Source of the DNA: Flammeovirgaceae bacterium
Lineage (GTDB): Bacteria; Bacteroidota; Bacteroidia; Cytophagales; Cyclobacteriaceae
NCBI GenBank assembly: GCA_003228395.1
Contig: QIDJ01000221.1
Coordinates: 1 to 6,537, forward strand
Direction of reading: 5' to 3'
Length of the DNA: 6,537 nucleotides
Part shown: in pieces, positions 1 through 5,079 of the stretch
How positions within the stretch are numbered: position 1 is the first letter of the stretch
Layout: the number at the start of each line of letters is the position of its first letter
Made by a program: the position numbers and the translations under genes
The notes under the pieces: generated by a model
What the model saw: the letters and a program-made list of their open reading frames with translations, nothing else
Told to the model about the DNA's origin: nothing
The model's database searches: none

Positions 1-33
1 CCCTTATTCTTTATAAAACCATTTTCCTTAGCC

Positions 34-88
34 CTGGGCAATAGCCCGGTTAAATTTATTCTTTAATTCCACGTCATTTATGGCGTGG
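34..88. terminator. Two small hairpins, possible terminator of an upstream gene
   Basis: The first hairpin pairs GGGC (36-39) with GCCC (44-47) around an AATA loop, and extends by one T-G wobble and one C-G pair. It is followed by a T-rich stretch. The second pairs 69-76 with 81-88 around the loop TTTA, eight pairs with one wobble, and is flanked by AT-rich sequence on both sides. Either could end a transcript entering from the left, but neither has a clean run of T and the gene they would serve is not visible. Confidence 0.35.
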
Positions 89-239
89 TTAATCAATCGT
101 ATATATTCAAAAGTATAAATCTTGACCGTCCAAACAGCAATTACCGGAAAAAAATACGGGGAATTGAGTAGCAGATTCAAAAAAGAACCGGATAAAAAGT
201 GAATAGGATGTCAGAAAAAGCCGGAAAGTACCGTTGAAG

Positions 240-283
240 TAATAAAACCGAGCTTTCACCGCATGGCCTTTCCGGTTTTATTA
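240..283. terminator. 11-bp perfect inverted repeat, terminator or leader hairpin
   Basis: TAATAAAACCG at 240-250 is the exact reverse complement of CGGTTTTATTA at 273-283, with a 22-base loop. Read on the plus strand, the right arm is T-rich and runs into TTCCTTTT. The AT-rich arms with a GC end towards the loop suit a bidirectional terminator. It ends 45 bases before the ATG of the M14 gene, so if transcription begins upstream of it, it would lie in that gene's leader and could act as an attenuator. No promoter position can be fixed, so the choice is open. Confidence 0.45.
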
Positions 284-328
284 TTCCTTTTATAACTTGG
301 GACATGTTTTAATTTAACCCCTGAATCC

Positions 329-2938
329 ATGAAAAAATTTGTCCGGTTATCACTGATACTTATTTCCGTTATTATCATAAACCCCGCTGAAGGCCAGGAT
401 TATTTTCTGGATGGGAAGGGGCCTTTTAACCCGGATATACCCACACCTGAAAAATTTCTGGGGTATCCCATCGGCGCTCACCATACACGCTACGACAGAC
501 TGGTTTCGTATATGAAGGAACTGGCCAGGATTTCCGGCCGGGCAAGCATTGAAATCTATGGAAACACCTATGAATACCGGCCGCTGATCATGCTAACGGT
601 AACCGATCCGGCGAACCTTGCAAACATCGAAAGCCTGAAAACCAGGCACCTGGAGGTTTGCAATCCTGCTACCACGGTGACTGATTTTTCAGATTTACCT
701 GTTTTTATAAACCTGGGATATAATGTGCACGGCAACGAGCCTTCCAGTTCCGAAGCCGCCATGCTTACGGCCTACACATTGGTTGCTTCGACCAACGAAT
801 CTATTTTAAATTACCTGGGAAATGCCATCGTTTTTATTGATCCCACTATCAATCCGGATGGACGAGACCGCCATACCCATTGGACCAACATGTACAAAGG
901 CGACCCGGTTGTGGAGGACCCGACAGATGCAGAACACAATGAAGGATGGCCACGGGGACGCACCAACCATTATTGGTTTGACTTAAACCGGGACTGGCTG
1001 CTCGGAATACATCCGGAAAGCCGTGGGAAACTAAACTGGTACCACCAATGGTATCCCAACGTAGTGACGGATTTTCATGAAATGGGGACGAACAGCACCT
1101 ATTTTTTTGAACCCATGAAAGACAACGCCTCCAAAGATCCGATTATGCCGAAAGAAAATTATACAAAATTAAATGAAACCTTTGCCAGGTATTTCCGGGA
1201 AGACCTGGATAAAATAGGTTCATTCTATTTTACAAAAGAGATATTTGATGGCACCTATCCGGGGTATGGATCGTCGTATCCTGACCTTCAGGGAGGGCTT
1301 GGATTGCTTTTTGAACAGGCCAGTTCGCGCGGTCTTCTGCAGAAGACTGCCACGGGAAAGATCACCTTTGCGTTTACCATACGAAATCAGTTTACATCCA
1401 GTATGGCTACCCTAAGAGCTGCAGTAGAAAATAAGGATATGCTTTACGCGTATCAGCAGGATTTTTTTAAATCCGCGCTGACCCGGGCGGATAAAAATCC
1501 GGTAAAAGCGTATGTTTTCGGTGACCGGTATGACAAAAACCGAACCCTGGCTTTTATTGATAAACTGCTTCTTCACCGGGTTAAGGTGTATAATCTTGGG
1601 GCTGTCGTGACAAATAGCGGAAAAAGATTTGATCCATCCTATGCGTATGTGGTGCCGGCAAAACAACCGCAGTACCGCATGGTGCAAACGATGTTTGAAA
1701 CGTACAAAGACTTTACTGACAGTGTGTTTTATGATGCATCGGCATGGTCCCTGGCGAATTTTTATAACATGCCCTATGCCGGAATAACAGGTACGTTTAA
1801 AACAGGAGCTGAAATTACGGGTGCGGATAATATAGTAGCTGTACCTGAAGTAAAGCCTTCGCAATATGCGTATCTCATACCCTGGGACGATTATTTTGCG
1901 CCGGCGCTTTTGTACTTTTTGCAAAAAAACGGCGCCGTAGTAAAAGCGGCTTTTAAGCCTTTTTCTGCTTCCGTGGAAGGGGTGGCTAAAGAATTCAGCT
2001 ACGGCACCCTCCTGATTCCGGTGAGCATGCAAAAAATCAGCTCCGATTCGCTTTACCGTATTGTTAAAAAAGCTACTGGAAAATACCATATCCCGGCTTA
2101 TGCAGTTAATACCGGATATAACGTGAAGGGCATCGATTTGGGAAGCCGCTATTTCAGGCCTCTTCAGAAGCCGGAAGCATTGATGTTTATCGGTGATGGG
2201 GTGTCGTCGTACGAAGCAGGAGAGGTGTGGCACCTGCTCGATACGCGGGTTGAGATGCCAATTACCAAAGTGCAGCTACGTAACTTTAACCGGATCGACT
2301 TTAGTAAATACAATGTATTGGTAATGGTGTCGGGTAGCTATGATCAGCTTGATTCTGCCAAAAGACAAAAAATCAGCGCCTGGGCGGCTAAAGGAAACAC
2401 CCTGATTACCACACGAACTGCTTCTTCGTGGGCAATCAAACAAAAACTGGTAAAAGAATCGCTGATCAAAAAAGAAGATAAAAACAAAGACAAAAAGGAT
2501 GCGGATAAAAAAGAAGAGCCGGTAAAGCGGCTTCCCTATGTGAACGCACCTGAAAACATTGGGAAAAGCAGGGTAGGAGGGGCTATTTTTGAGGTTGACC
2601 TGGATATTACGCATCCGCTGGCATTCGGCTATCATAACAACCGGCTGCCGGTGTACCGCAACAGCACCGTATGGCTGGCGCCAAGCAAGAATGCGTATGC
2701 CACAGTGGCCAGGTACTCCGCTGATCCGCATATCGACGGATTTATAACAAAGAAAAACCTGAACGATTTTCTGATCCCTTCGGCCTCGCTGATTGTAAGC
2801 CCGATGGGCAGGGGGAGAGCAGTGTTGTTTGCCGACAATCCCAATTTCAGGGGTTCATGGTACGGTACCAACAGGCTTTTTCTGAATGCGTTGTTTTTCG
2901 GCAACCATATTGCCGTCCCTGCAGACCGGGGTGAATAA
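329..2938 (+). CDS. Secreted M14-family zinc carboxypeptidase-like protein, complete
   Basis: The 869-residue product starts MKKFVRL followed by a hydrophobic segment to about residue 20, a clear Sec signal peptide, so it should be exported to the periplasm or cell surface. The M14 metallopeptidase domain covers roughly residues 45-370. The first zinc-ligand pair is seen as HGNE (H134 and E137), the NPDGR segment is at 175-179, the third zinc ligand is H250 in DFHEMG, and E329 in FEQASSRG fits the general base. All key residues are present, so I expect an active enzyme that removes C-terminal residues from peptides or hydrolyses a related amide bond; the substrate is not visible. The C-terminal half (about 390-869) has alternating beta and helical segments like a GATase1-type fold and ends in a block containing FADNPNFRGSWYGTN, which I recall from Bacteroidota relatives. 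A very charged stretch sits at 704-734. No type IX sorting domain is apparent. ATG at 329 is chosen because it gives the signal peptide; no Shine-Dalgarno sequence precedes it. It converges on the DUF2141 gene. Confidence 0.93.
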   Translation: MKKFVRLSLILISVIIINPAEGQDYFLDGKGPFNPDIPTPEKFLGYPIGAHHTRYDRLVSYMKELARISGRASIEIYGNTYEYRPLIMLTVTDPANLANIESLKTRHLEVCNPATTVTDFSDLPVFINLGYNVHGNEPSSSEAAMLTAYTLVASTNESILNYLGNAIVFIDPTINPDGRDRHTHWTNMYKGDPVVEDPTDAEHNEGWPRGRTNHYWFDLNRDWLLGIHPESRGKLNWYHQWYPNVVTDFHEMGTNSTYFFEPMKDNASKDPIMPKENYTKLNETFARYFREDLDKIGSFYFTKEIFDGTYPGYGSSYPDLQGGLGLLFEQASSRGLLQKTATGKITFAFTIRNQFTSSMATLRAAVENKDMLYAYQQDFFKSALTRADKNPVKAYVFGDRYDKNRTLAFIDKLLLHRVKVYNLGAVVTNSGKRFDPSYAYVVPAKQPQYRMVQTMFETYKDFTDSVFYDASAWSLANFYNMPYAGITGTFKTGAEITGADNIVAVPEVKPSQYAYLIPWDDYFAPALLYFLQKNGAVVKAAFKPFSASVEGVAKEFSYGTLLIPVSMQKISSDSLYRIVKKATGKYHIPAYAVNTGYNVKGIDLGSRYFRPLQKPEALMFIGDGVSSYEAGEVWHLLDTRVEMPITKVQLRNFNRIDFSKYNVLVMVSGSYDQLDSAKRQKISAWAAKGNTLITTRTASSWAIKQKLVKESLIKKEDKNKDKKDADKKEEPVKRLPYVNAPENIGKSRVGGAIFEVDLDITHPLAFGYHNNRLPVYRNSTVWLAPSKNAYATVARYSADPHIDGFITKKNLNDFLIPSASLIVSPMGRGRAVLFADNPNFRGSWYGTNRLFLNALFFGNHIAVPADRGE

Positions 2939-3007
2939 AATTGTAAAATTTATGTAGGTTCTGCTGCTGTTTTAATGGAAATGAGTTGTGCAACTATCAA
3001 AAAGTTT

Positions 3008-3066
3008 CACGCAGAGAGACGCAAAGAAGCACAAACCTGCCGCCAGGGCAGGAAAAAAACGCAAAG
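3008..3066. repeat. 10-bp-spaced CGCAGAG/CGCAAAG repeat interrupted by a hairpin
   Basis: Related 7-mers recur at ten-base steps: CGCAGAG at 3010, CGCAAAG at 3020, and a weaker CACAAAC at 3030. After an inserted hairpin and a run of seven A, CGCAAAG reappears at 3060. From memory, strings of this kind occur as dispersed intergenic repeats in many environmental bacterial genomes, especially Bacteroidota; this window alone cannot show the copy number. It lies between two convergent genes. Confidence 0.7.
3036..3052 (-). terminator. GC hairpin in the convergent gap, possible terminator of DUF2141
   Basis: CCTGCC (3036-3041) and GGCAGG (3047-3052) form a six-pair perfect stem with loop GCCAG. 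On the minus strand the stem is followed by TTTGTG, a poor U-tract, and preceded by seven T; on the plus strand it is followed by seven A. It may end the minus-strand transcript of the DUF2141 gene, but it may equally be a small palindromic unit inserted into the surrounding repeat. No better terminator is seen for the M14 gene. Confidence 0.35.
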
Positions 3067-3119
3067 ATTGAATACTATTTAACCTGATAGTAGTTGGCAT
3101 CTGGTGGTTTACAATGTGA

Positions 3120-3191
3120 CATTTAAGCATTCAATCATTCAATCATTCAATCATTAAATCATTCACGCATTTTAGCATTTTAGCATTGGTA
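3120..3191. repeat. Nine-unit 8-bp tandem array, CATTNNNN
   Basis: CATT occurs in strict eight-base register at 3120, 3128, 3136, 3144, 3152, 3160, 3168, 3176 and 3184. The units read CATTTAAG, CATTCAAT three times, CATTAAAT, CATTCACG, CATTTTAG twice and CATTGGTA. The array ends 23 bases beyond the stop codon of the DUF2141 gene. The first four bases of each unit are invariant while the last four drift, as expected of an ageing slippage array. It is not in a reading frame. Confidence 0.85.
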
Positions 3192-3214
3192 CATGCATAC
3201 CACATCAGAGCCGG

Positions 3215-3637
3215 CTACCAGTATTTTGTTTTCAGGTTCAGGGTGGTGTCCTTTTTGATTTCGAAAAGCTGATCTTCAAAGTCGGGCGGGCCCATAAATC
3301 CGCGTGCATTGTTGGAGTACCCGTAGCCTTCGTCAGGAATACCCATTGACCCGTAATCCATAGCCTTATTCATGTTTTCATCATGGAGGTAACTGACCGC
3401 ATACGTTCCGGGATTCAGGGAATCAAATGCAACCAGGCAATTTCCATTCTTTATTTTGACCGTTTTTTCGCTGATGGTTTTCCTGTTTTGATCTTTGATG
3501 CTGATCAGGACGTTGCCCTTATCACTATTCAGGTCGTCGATTTCAATTTTCAGTGTGATCGTACCCTGGCTGAATCCTGGTAAGGATAGCATGGTAAAAA
3601 AAAGTACGCATAAGATTTTGCTGAATTTAGTTTTCAT
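3215..3637 (-). CDS. Exported DUF2141 family protein, function unknown
   Basis: The 140-residue product begins MKTKFSKIL followed by a hydrophobic stretch ending near GFSQ (residues 21-24), a typical signal peptide, so the mature protein of about 116 residues should be periplasmic or surface-associated. The rest matches what I know of DUF2141: a GTYAVSYLHDEN segment (77-88), N90 and K91 with D94 following, GIPDEGYGYSNN (99-110), then GPPDFED (116-122) and a final beta strand. The family is small, probably a beta sandwich, common in Bacteroidota and Proteobacteria, and has no established biochemical role. Length is normal and the gene looks intact. ATG at 3637 is chosen because it starts the signal peptide. 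No Shine-Dalgarno sequence precedes it, but an inverted repeat abuts the start. It stands alone: the next gene on this strand is 583 bp upstream. Confidence 0.9.
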   Translation of the reverse strand: MKTKFSKILCVLFFTMLSLPGFSQGTITLKIEIDDLNSDKGNVLISIKDQNRKTISEKTVKIKNGNCLVAFDSLNPGTYAVSYLHDENMNKAMDYGSMGIPDEGYGYSNNARGFMGPPDFEDQLFEIKKDTTLNLKTKYW

Positions 3638-3639
3638 AG

Positions 3640-3700
3640 GTCAATCATTAATTGGGTTAAAAATTTATTTCTGCGCTAATATCTGAATTCAGTGATTGAC
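3640..3700 (-). promoter_or_regulatory. Inverted repeat against the DUF2141 start, with an internal palindrome
   Basis: GTCAATCA at 3640-3647 and TGATTGAC at 3693-3700 are exact reverse complements separated by 45 bases. A perfect 10-bp palindrome, CTGAATTCAG at 3683-3692, adjoins the far arm. The near arm ends two bases before the ATG of the DUF2141 gene. The arrangement could be a paired operator site over the promoter or a leader hairpin that masks the start of translation. No clear -7/-33 pair was found between the arms. Confidence 0.4.
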
Positions 3701-3934
3701 TAAAAAAAGTAACTGACTGAACTGTAATTTTTTATTGATGAATTGTCTGAATAACGGAATTATTCGTTTTTCTCAAAACAGAAAGTAAATTGCGATTTTT
3801 TCTCTTCGTCCAGCTTCTGACTTCCAGTTACGAATTTCAGTTTTCGGAATTAGAGCTTCGATTCATGATTGTTGATTGAGAAATAGCATTTCAGCTATTC
3901 CACACCTGTGTGCAGAAGCACTCCGGTGCGCAGG

Positions 3935-3972
3935 CACAGAGGTTCACAGAGGAGACACTGAGATACACAGAG
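3935..3972. repeat. CACAGAG repeats at about 10-bp spacing
   Basis: CACAGAG occurs at 3935, 3945 and 3966, with CACTGAG at 3956, so the steps are 10, 11 and 10 bases. The unit resembles the CGCAGAG/CGCAAAG array at 3008-3066, which has the same spacing and orientation. I recall strings of this kind as dispersed intergenic repeats in environmental genomes; the copy number in this genome is unknown. Confidence 0.7.
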
Positions 3973-3982
3973 AATTATGCTG

Positions 3983-4021
3983 AATTGACAGTATGGTGGT
4001 TAGGTAATTCGCCTGTCAATT
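3983..4021. repeat. 9-bp perfect inverted repeat
   Basis: AATTGACAG at 3983-3991 is the exact reverse complement of CTGTCAATT at 4013-4021, with a 21-base spacer. It could form a stem in a transcript running off the DUF1287 gene, but neither strand has a T-run after it, so I do not call it a terminator. It sits between the CACAGAG array and the 7-mer units. Confidence 0.6.
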
Positions 4022-4022
4022 T

Positions 4023-4050
4023 TGCCATCTGCTAACTGAATACTGCCAAC
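4023..4050. repeat. Degenerate 7-bp units, TGCCAAC type
   Basis: Four consecutive heptamers read TGCCATC, TGCTAAC, TGAATAC and TGCCAAC. The same heptamer occurs inverted as GTTGGCA at 3093-3099 in the other repeat-rich gap. The array is short and degenerate, so it is only moderately supported. Confidence 0.5.
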
Positions 4051-4071
4051 TTTCAGTAAGGTGGCTGGCAT

Positions 4072-4143
4072 CCCCTCAGGCTTGCCCGGCCGAATCCCGC
4101 AGGTGCGGGAGAAGGCGGGGGACCGAGGGGCAGCGCAAGGCTT
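4072..4143. other. GC-rich block with nested and crossing inverted repeats
   Basis: Within an AT-rich gap this block is strongly GC-rich. TCCCGCA (4095-4101) and TGCGGGA (4104-4110) form a perfect seven-base inverted repeat with a two-base centre. CCCCTC (4072-4077) pairs with GAGGGG (4125-4130) around it. CTTGC (4081-4085) complements GCAAG (4135-4139), a pairing that crosses the outer stem and so would need a pseudoknot or an alternative fold. AGGCTT is repeated near both ends (4078 and 4138). It may be a small palindromic repeat element, the 3' end of the DUF1287 transcript, or a structured RNA; I do not recognise a known RNA family. Confidence 0.5.
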
Positions 4144-4168
4144 TGAAAAATCATTGATAGGCTATTTA

Positions 4169-4224
4169 AGCTTCAAGCTTTGAGCTTCGAGCTTCGAGCT
4201 TCGAGCTTTGAGCCTTTAGCTTAT
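4169..4224. repeat. Eight-unit 7-bp tandem array running into the DUF1287 stop codon
   Basis: The units read AGCTTCA, AGCTTTG, AGCTTCG three times, AGCTTTG, AGCCTTT and AGCTTAT, in unbroken seven-base register. The last unit contains the minus-strand TAA stop (4221-4223) of the DUF1287 gene. AGC is invariant. Being outside the coding region apart from the stop, copy-number change would not alter the protein. Confidence 0.85.
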
Positions 4225-4808
4225 TTCTTCCAGTACCTGTAATGCCCCGTAATCCTGAACTGAAACAGGCAATCCGAAATTTCAGGCCCGTTTCCTATAT
4301 TATGGACGATTAGCGGCCTTAAACCATCAGCAGATTTTTTGTTGATTACGATTCCGATATGATCAACGCCACCGCCTAAATCCCAGGTAACGATATCTCC
4401 GGGCTGGTAATCCTCAGCGTTAGTAGTTACTGGTTTTGAAACCCCTTTCCTTTCAAAAAAGGTCATCAGGTTAGGAACACGCCGGTGATCGATATTTTTA
4501 TCAGGCTTTGCAAGCCCCCAGCGATCGGAGTACAGCGAAAAGTCTTTGATCATATCTTCATGCACTTCCTTCTGCAGATCAACCCCTGCATACCGGTACG
4601 CCCGGATGATCACATCCGTACAAACGCCTTTGTCGGAAGGTACGTCACCGTTGGGGTAATCAATTGAAAAATAAGATGGGTCATACGTTACCGGGACACG
4701 GGTTCTTTCTACTGCGCCGGCAACTAATACAATAAAAAATGAATGGTCGTCCTGCAATAGGTTTTGAAACAGGACTATTAAAGTGACAAAAATGTTGAAA
4801 TGGACCAT
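4221..4808 (-). CDS. DUF1287 family protein, possible papain-like cysteine hydrolase
   Basis: The 195-residue product matches DUF1287 (the family of E. coli YijF) closely. Hallmarks are YDPSYFSIDYPNGDVP (42-57), GVCTDVIIRAYR (61-72), HED (83-85), NIDHRRVPNL (105-114), YQPGDIVTWDLGGGVDHIGIV (134-154, broken here only by my reading of its parts) and VHNIG (168-172). C63 with H150 and H169 resembles the catalytic arrangement of NlpC/P60-type enzymes; a hydrolase role, perhaps on cell-wall peptides, is inference only, since the family has no proven activity that I know of. The N-terminal 18 residues are hydrophobic but lack the usual Lys or Arg, so the signal peptide is unconvincing and the true start or export route is uncertain. 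ATG at 4808 is the best start visible; no Shine-Dalgarno sequence precedes it. The M16 gene lies 271 bp upstream on the same strand. Confidence 0.9.
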   Translation of the reverse strand: MVHFNIFVTLIVLFQNLLQDDHSFFIVLVAGAVERTRVPVTYDPSYFSIDYPNGDVPSDKGVCTDVIIRAYRYAGVDLQKEVHEDMIKDFSLYSDRWGLAKPDKNIDHRRVPNLMTFFERKGVSKPVTTNAEDYQPGDIVTWDLGGGVDHIGIVINKKSADGLRPLIVHNIGNGPEISDCLFQFRITGHYRYWKK

Positions 4809-4829
4809 GTTTTTAATTGCTTGTCAGAT

Positions 4830-4860
4830 ATATCAACGAATTTGTAAGCAGAATTGATAT
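4830..4860 (-). promoter_or_regulatory. Inverted repeat upstream of DUF1287, over a possible promoter
   Basis: ATATCAA (4830-4836) and TTGATAT (4854-4860) are exact reverse complements with a 17-base spacer, beginning 21 bases upstream of the ATG. On the minus strand TATATCTG (4826-4833) matches the Bacteroidota -7 element TAnnTTTG at all but one fixed base and overlaps the near arm, so a repressor bound here could block it. No -33 element is clear. Confidence 0.3.
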
Positions 4861-4913
4861 GGTAGGTGCTTTTTCGGATCAATGTTGACAGCTTATAACA
4901 TAGATACCCGGCA

Positions 4914-4934
4914 AGTTTCATACACTCTGAAACT
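4914..4934. other. Perfect 7-bp hairpin between M16 and DUF1287 genes
   Basis: AGTTTCA (4914-4920) and TGAAACT (4928-4934) pair perfectly around the seven-base loop TACACTC. On the minus strand, which both neighbours use, the stem is not followed by a T-run, so it is not a standard terminator. It could be a leader hairpin, an mRNA-stabilising stem or a protein-binding site. Confidence 0.4.
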
Positions 4935-4984
4935 GAAATTCACTTTTTGAAATATGTCATCTGTTATGGTTTATCCTGTCGGTG

Positions 4985-5037
4985 CCGGATAATCCCCGAT
5001 AAAAAAACGTCAGTACCTGGCTTGACCGGGTAATCCC
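4985..5037. repeat. Two copies of CCGGRTAATCCC, 41 bp apart
   Basis: CCGGATAATCCC at 4985-4996 and CCGGGTAATCCC at 5026-5037 differ at one base. A shorter match, CCGGATA, follows at 5062-5068. The spacing is close to four helical turns. They may be direct binding sites or a local duplication; the sequence between them shows no further similarity. Confidence 0.4.
5001..5032 (-). terminator. Probable rho-independent terminator of the M16 peptidase gene
   Basis: Read on the minus strand, 48 bases after the M16 stop codon, an imperfect stem pairs TACC with GGTA and an inner GG with CC (5014-5032). An alternative stem pairs GTCA with TGAC (5009-5012 with 5023-5026) and ends one base before a run of seven T (5001-5007). 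The T-run and position favour termination; the stem is short, so strength is uncertain. Confidence 0.45.
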
Positions 5038-5079
5038 TCTATAGAAACACGCATTTCAATTCCGGATAGCGTAGATTCC

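Larger units (their letters stand above)
1..328. other. Non-coding leader region upstream of the M14 peptidase gene
   Basis: No convincing gene is present. One plus-strand frame is open from base 1 to a stop at 64-66 (21 codons), but its translation is not recognisable, so it cannot be called the end of an upstream gene. The stretch is AT-rich and contains small hairpins at 34-49 and 69-88 and a longer one at 240-283. A tiny frame, ATG at 208 to TGA at 235, is too short to support. A weak match to the Bacteroidota -7 element (TAnnTTTG) is TAACTTGG at 293-300, with TTTC at 269-272 about 20 bases upstream. This would put transcription start shortly before the ATG at 329, but the match is poor and I do not call a promoter. 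Confidence 0.6.
3638..4220. other. 583-bp gap between DUF1287 and DUF2141 genes, rich in repeats
   Basis: I see no gene here. The part nearest the DUF2141 start (3638-3780) is AT-rich and probably carries its minus-strand promoter. Minor hairpins occur at 3749-3765 (GAATAA/TTATTC) and 3882-3899 (AATAGC/GCTATT), and a foldable stretch with G-U pairs lies at 3905-3933, where GCAC and GTGC also pair around TCCG. From 3935 to 4220 the gap is almost entirely repeats and a GC-rich structured block, listed separately. Confidence 0.75.

Noticed and set aside
1..66. Tail of an upstream plus-strand gene
   Set aside because: The only open frame is 21 codons long and its product is not recognisable; the region contains terminator-like hairpins instead.
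1412..2233. Long open frame of 273 codons on the minus strand inside the M14 gene
   Set aside because: It is antisense to a well-supported gene, its translation is rich in Arg, His, Ile and Phe with no recognisable motif, and it overlaps conserved M14 sequence. A shadow frame is the simple explanation; the same holds for the minus frames at 2276-2731 and 2632-2904.
2720..2938. Type IX secretion sorting domain at the C-terminus of the M14 protein
   Set aside because: The last residues continue the conserved family block and end AVPADRGE, with none of the glycine and lysine pattern of a sorting domain.
3120..4224. Possible CRISPR array from the repeated short units
   Set aside because: The units are 7, 8 or 10 bp with no unique spacers of normal length, and no cas gene is present.
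4885..4905. TTGACA at 4885-4890 followed by TATAAC on the plus strand, resembling a sigma-70 promoter
   Set aside because: The two elements are only three bases apart, no plus-strand gene follows, and Bacteroidota use a different promoter consensus.
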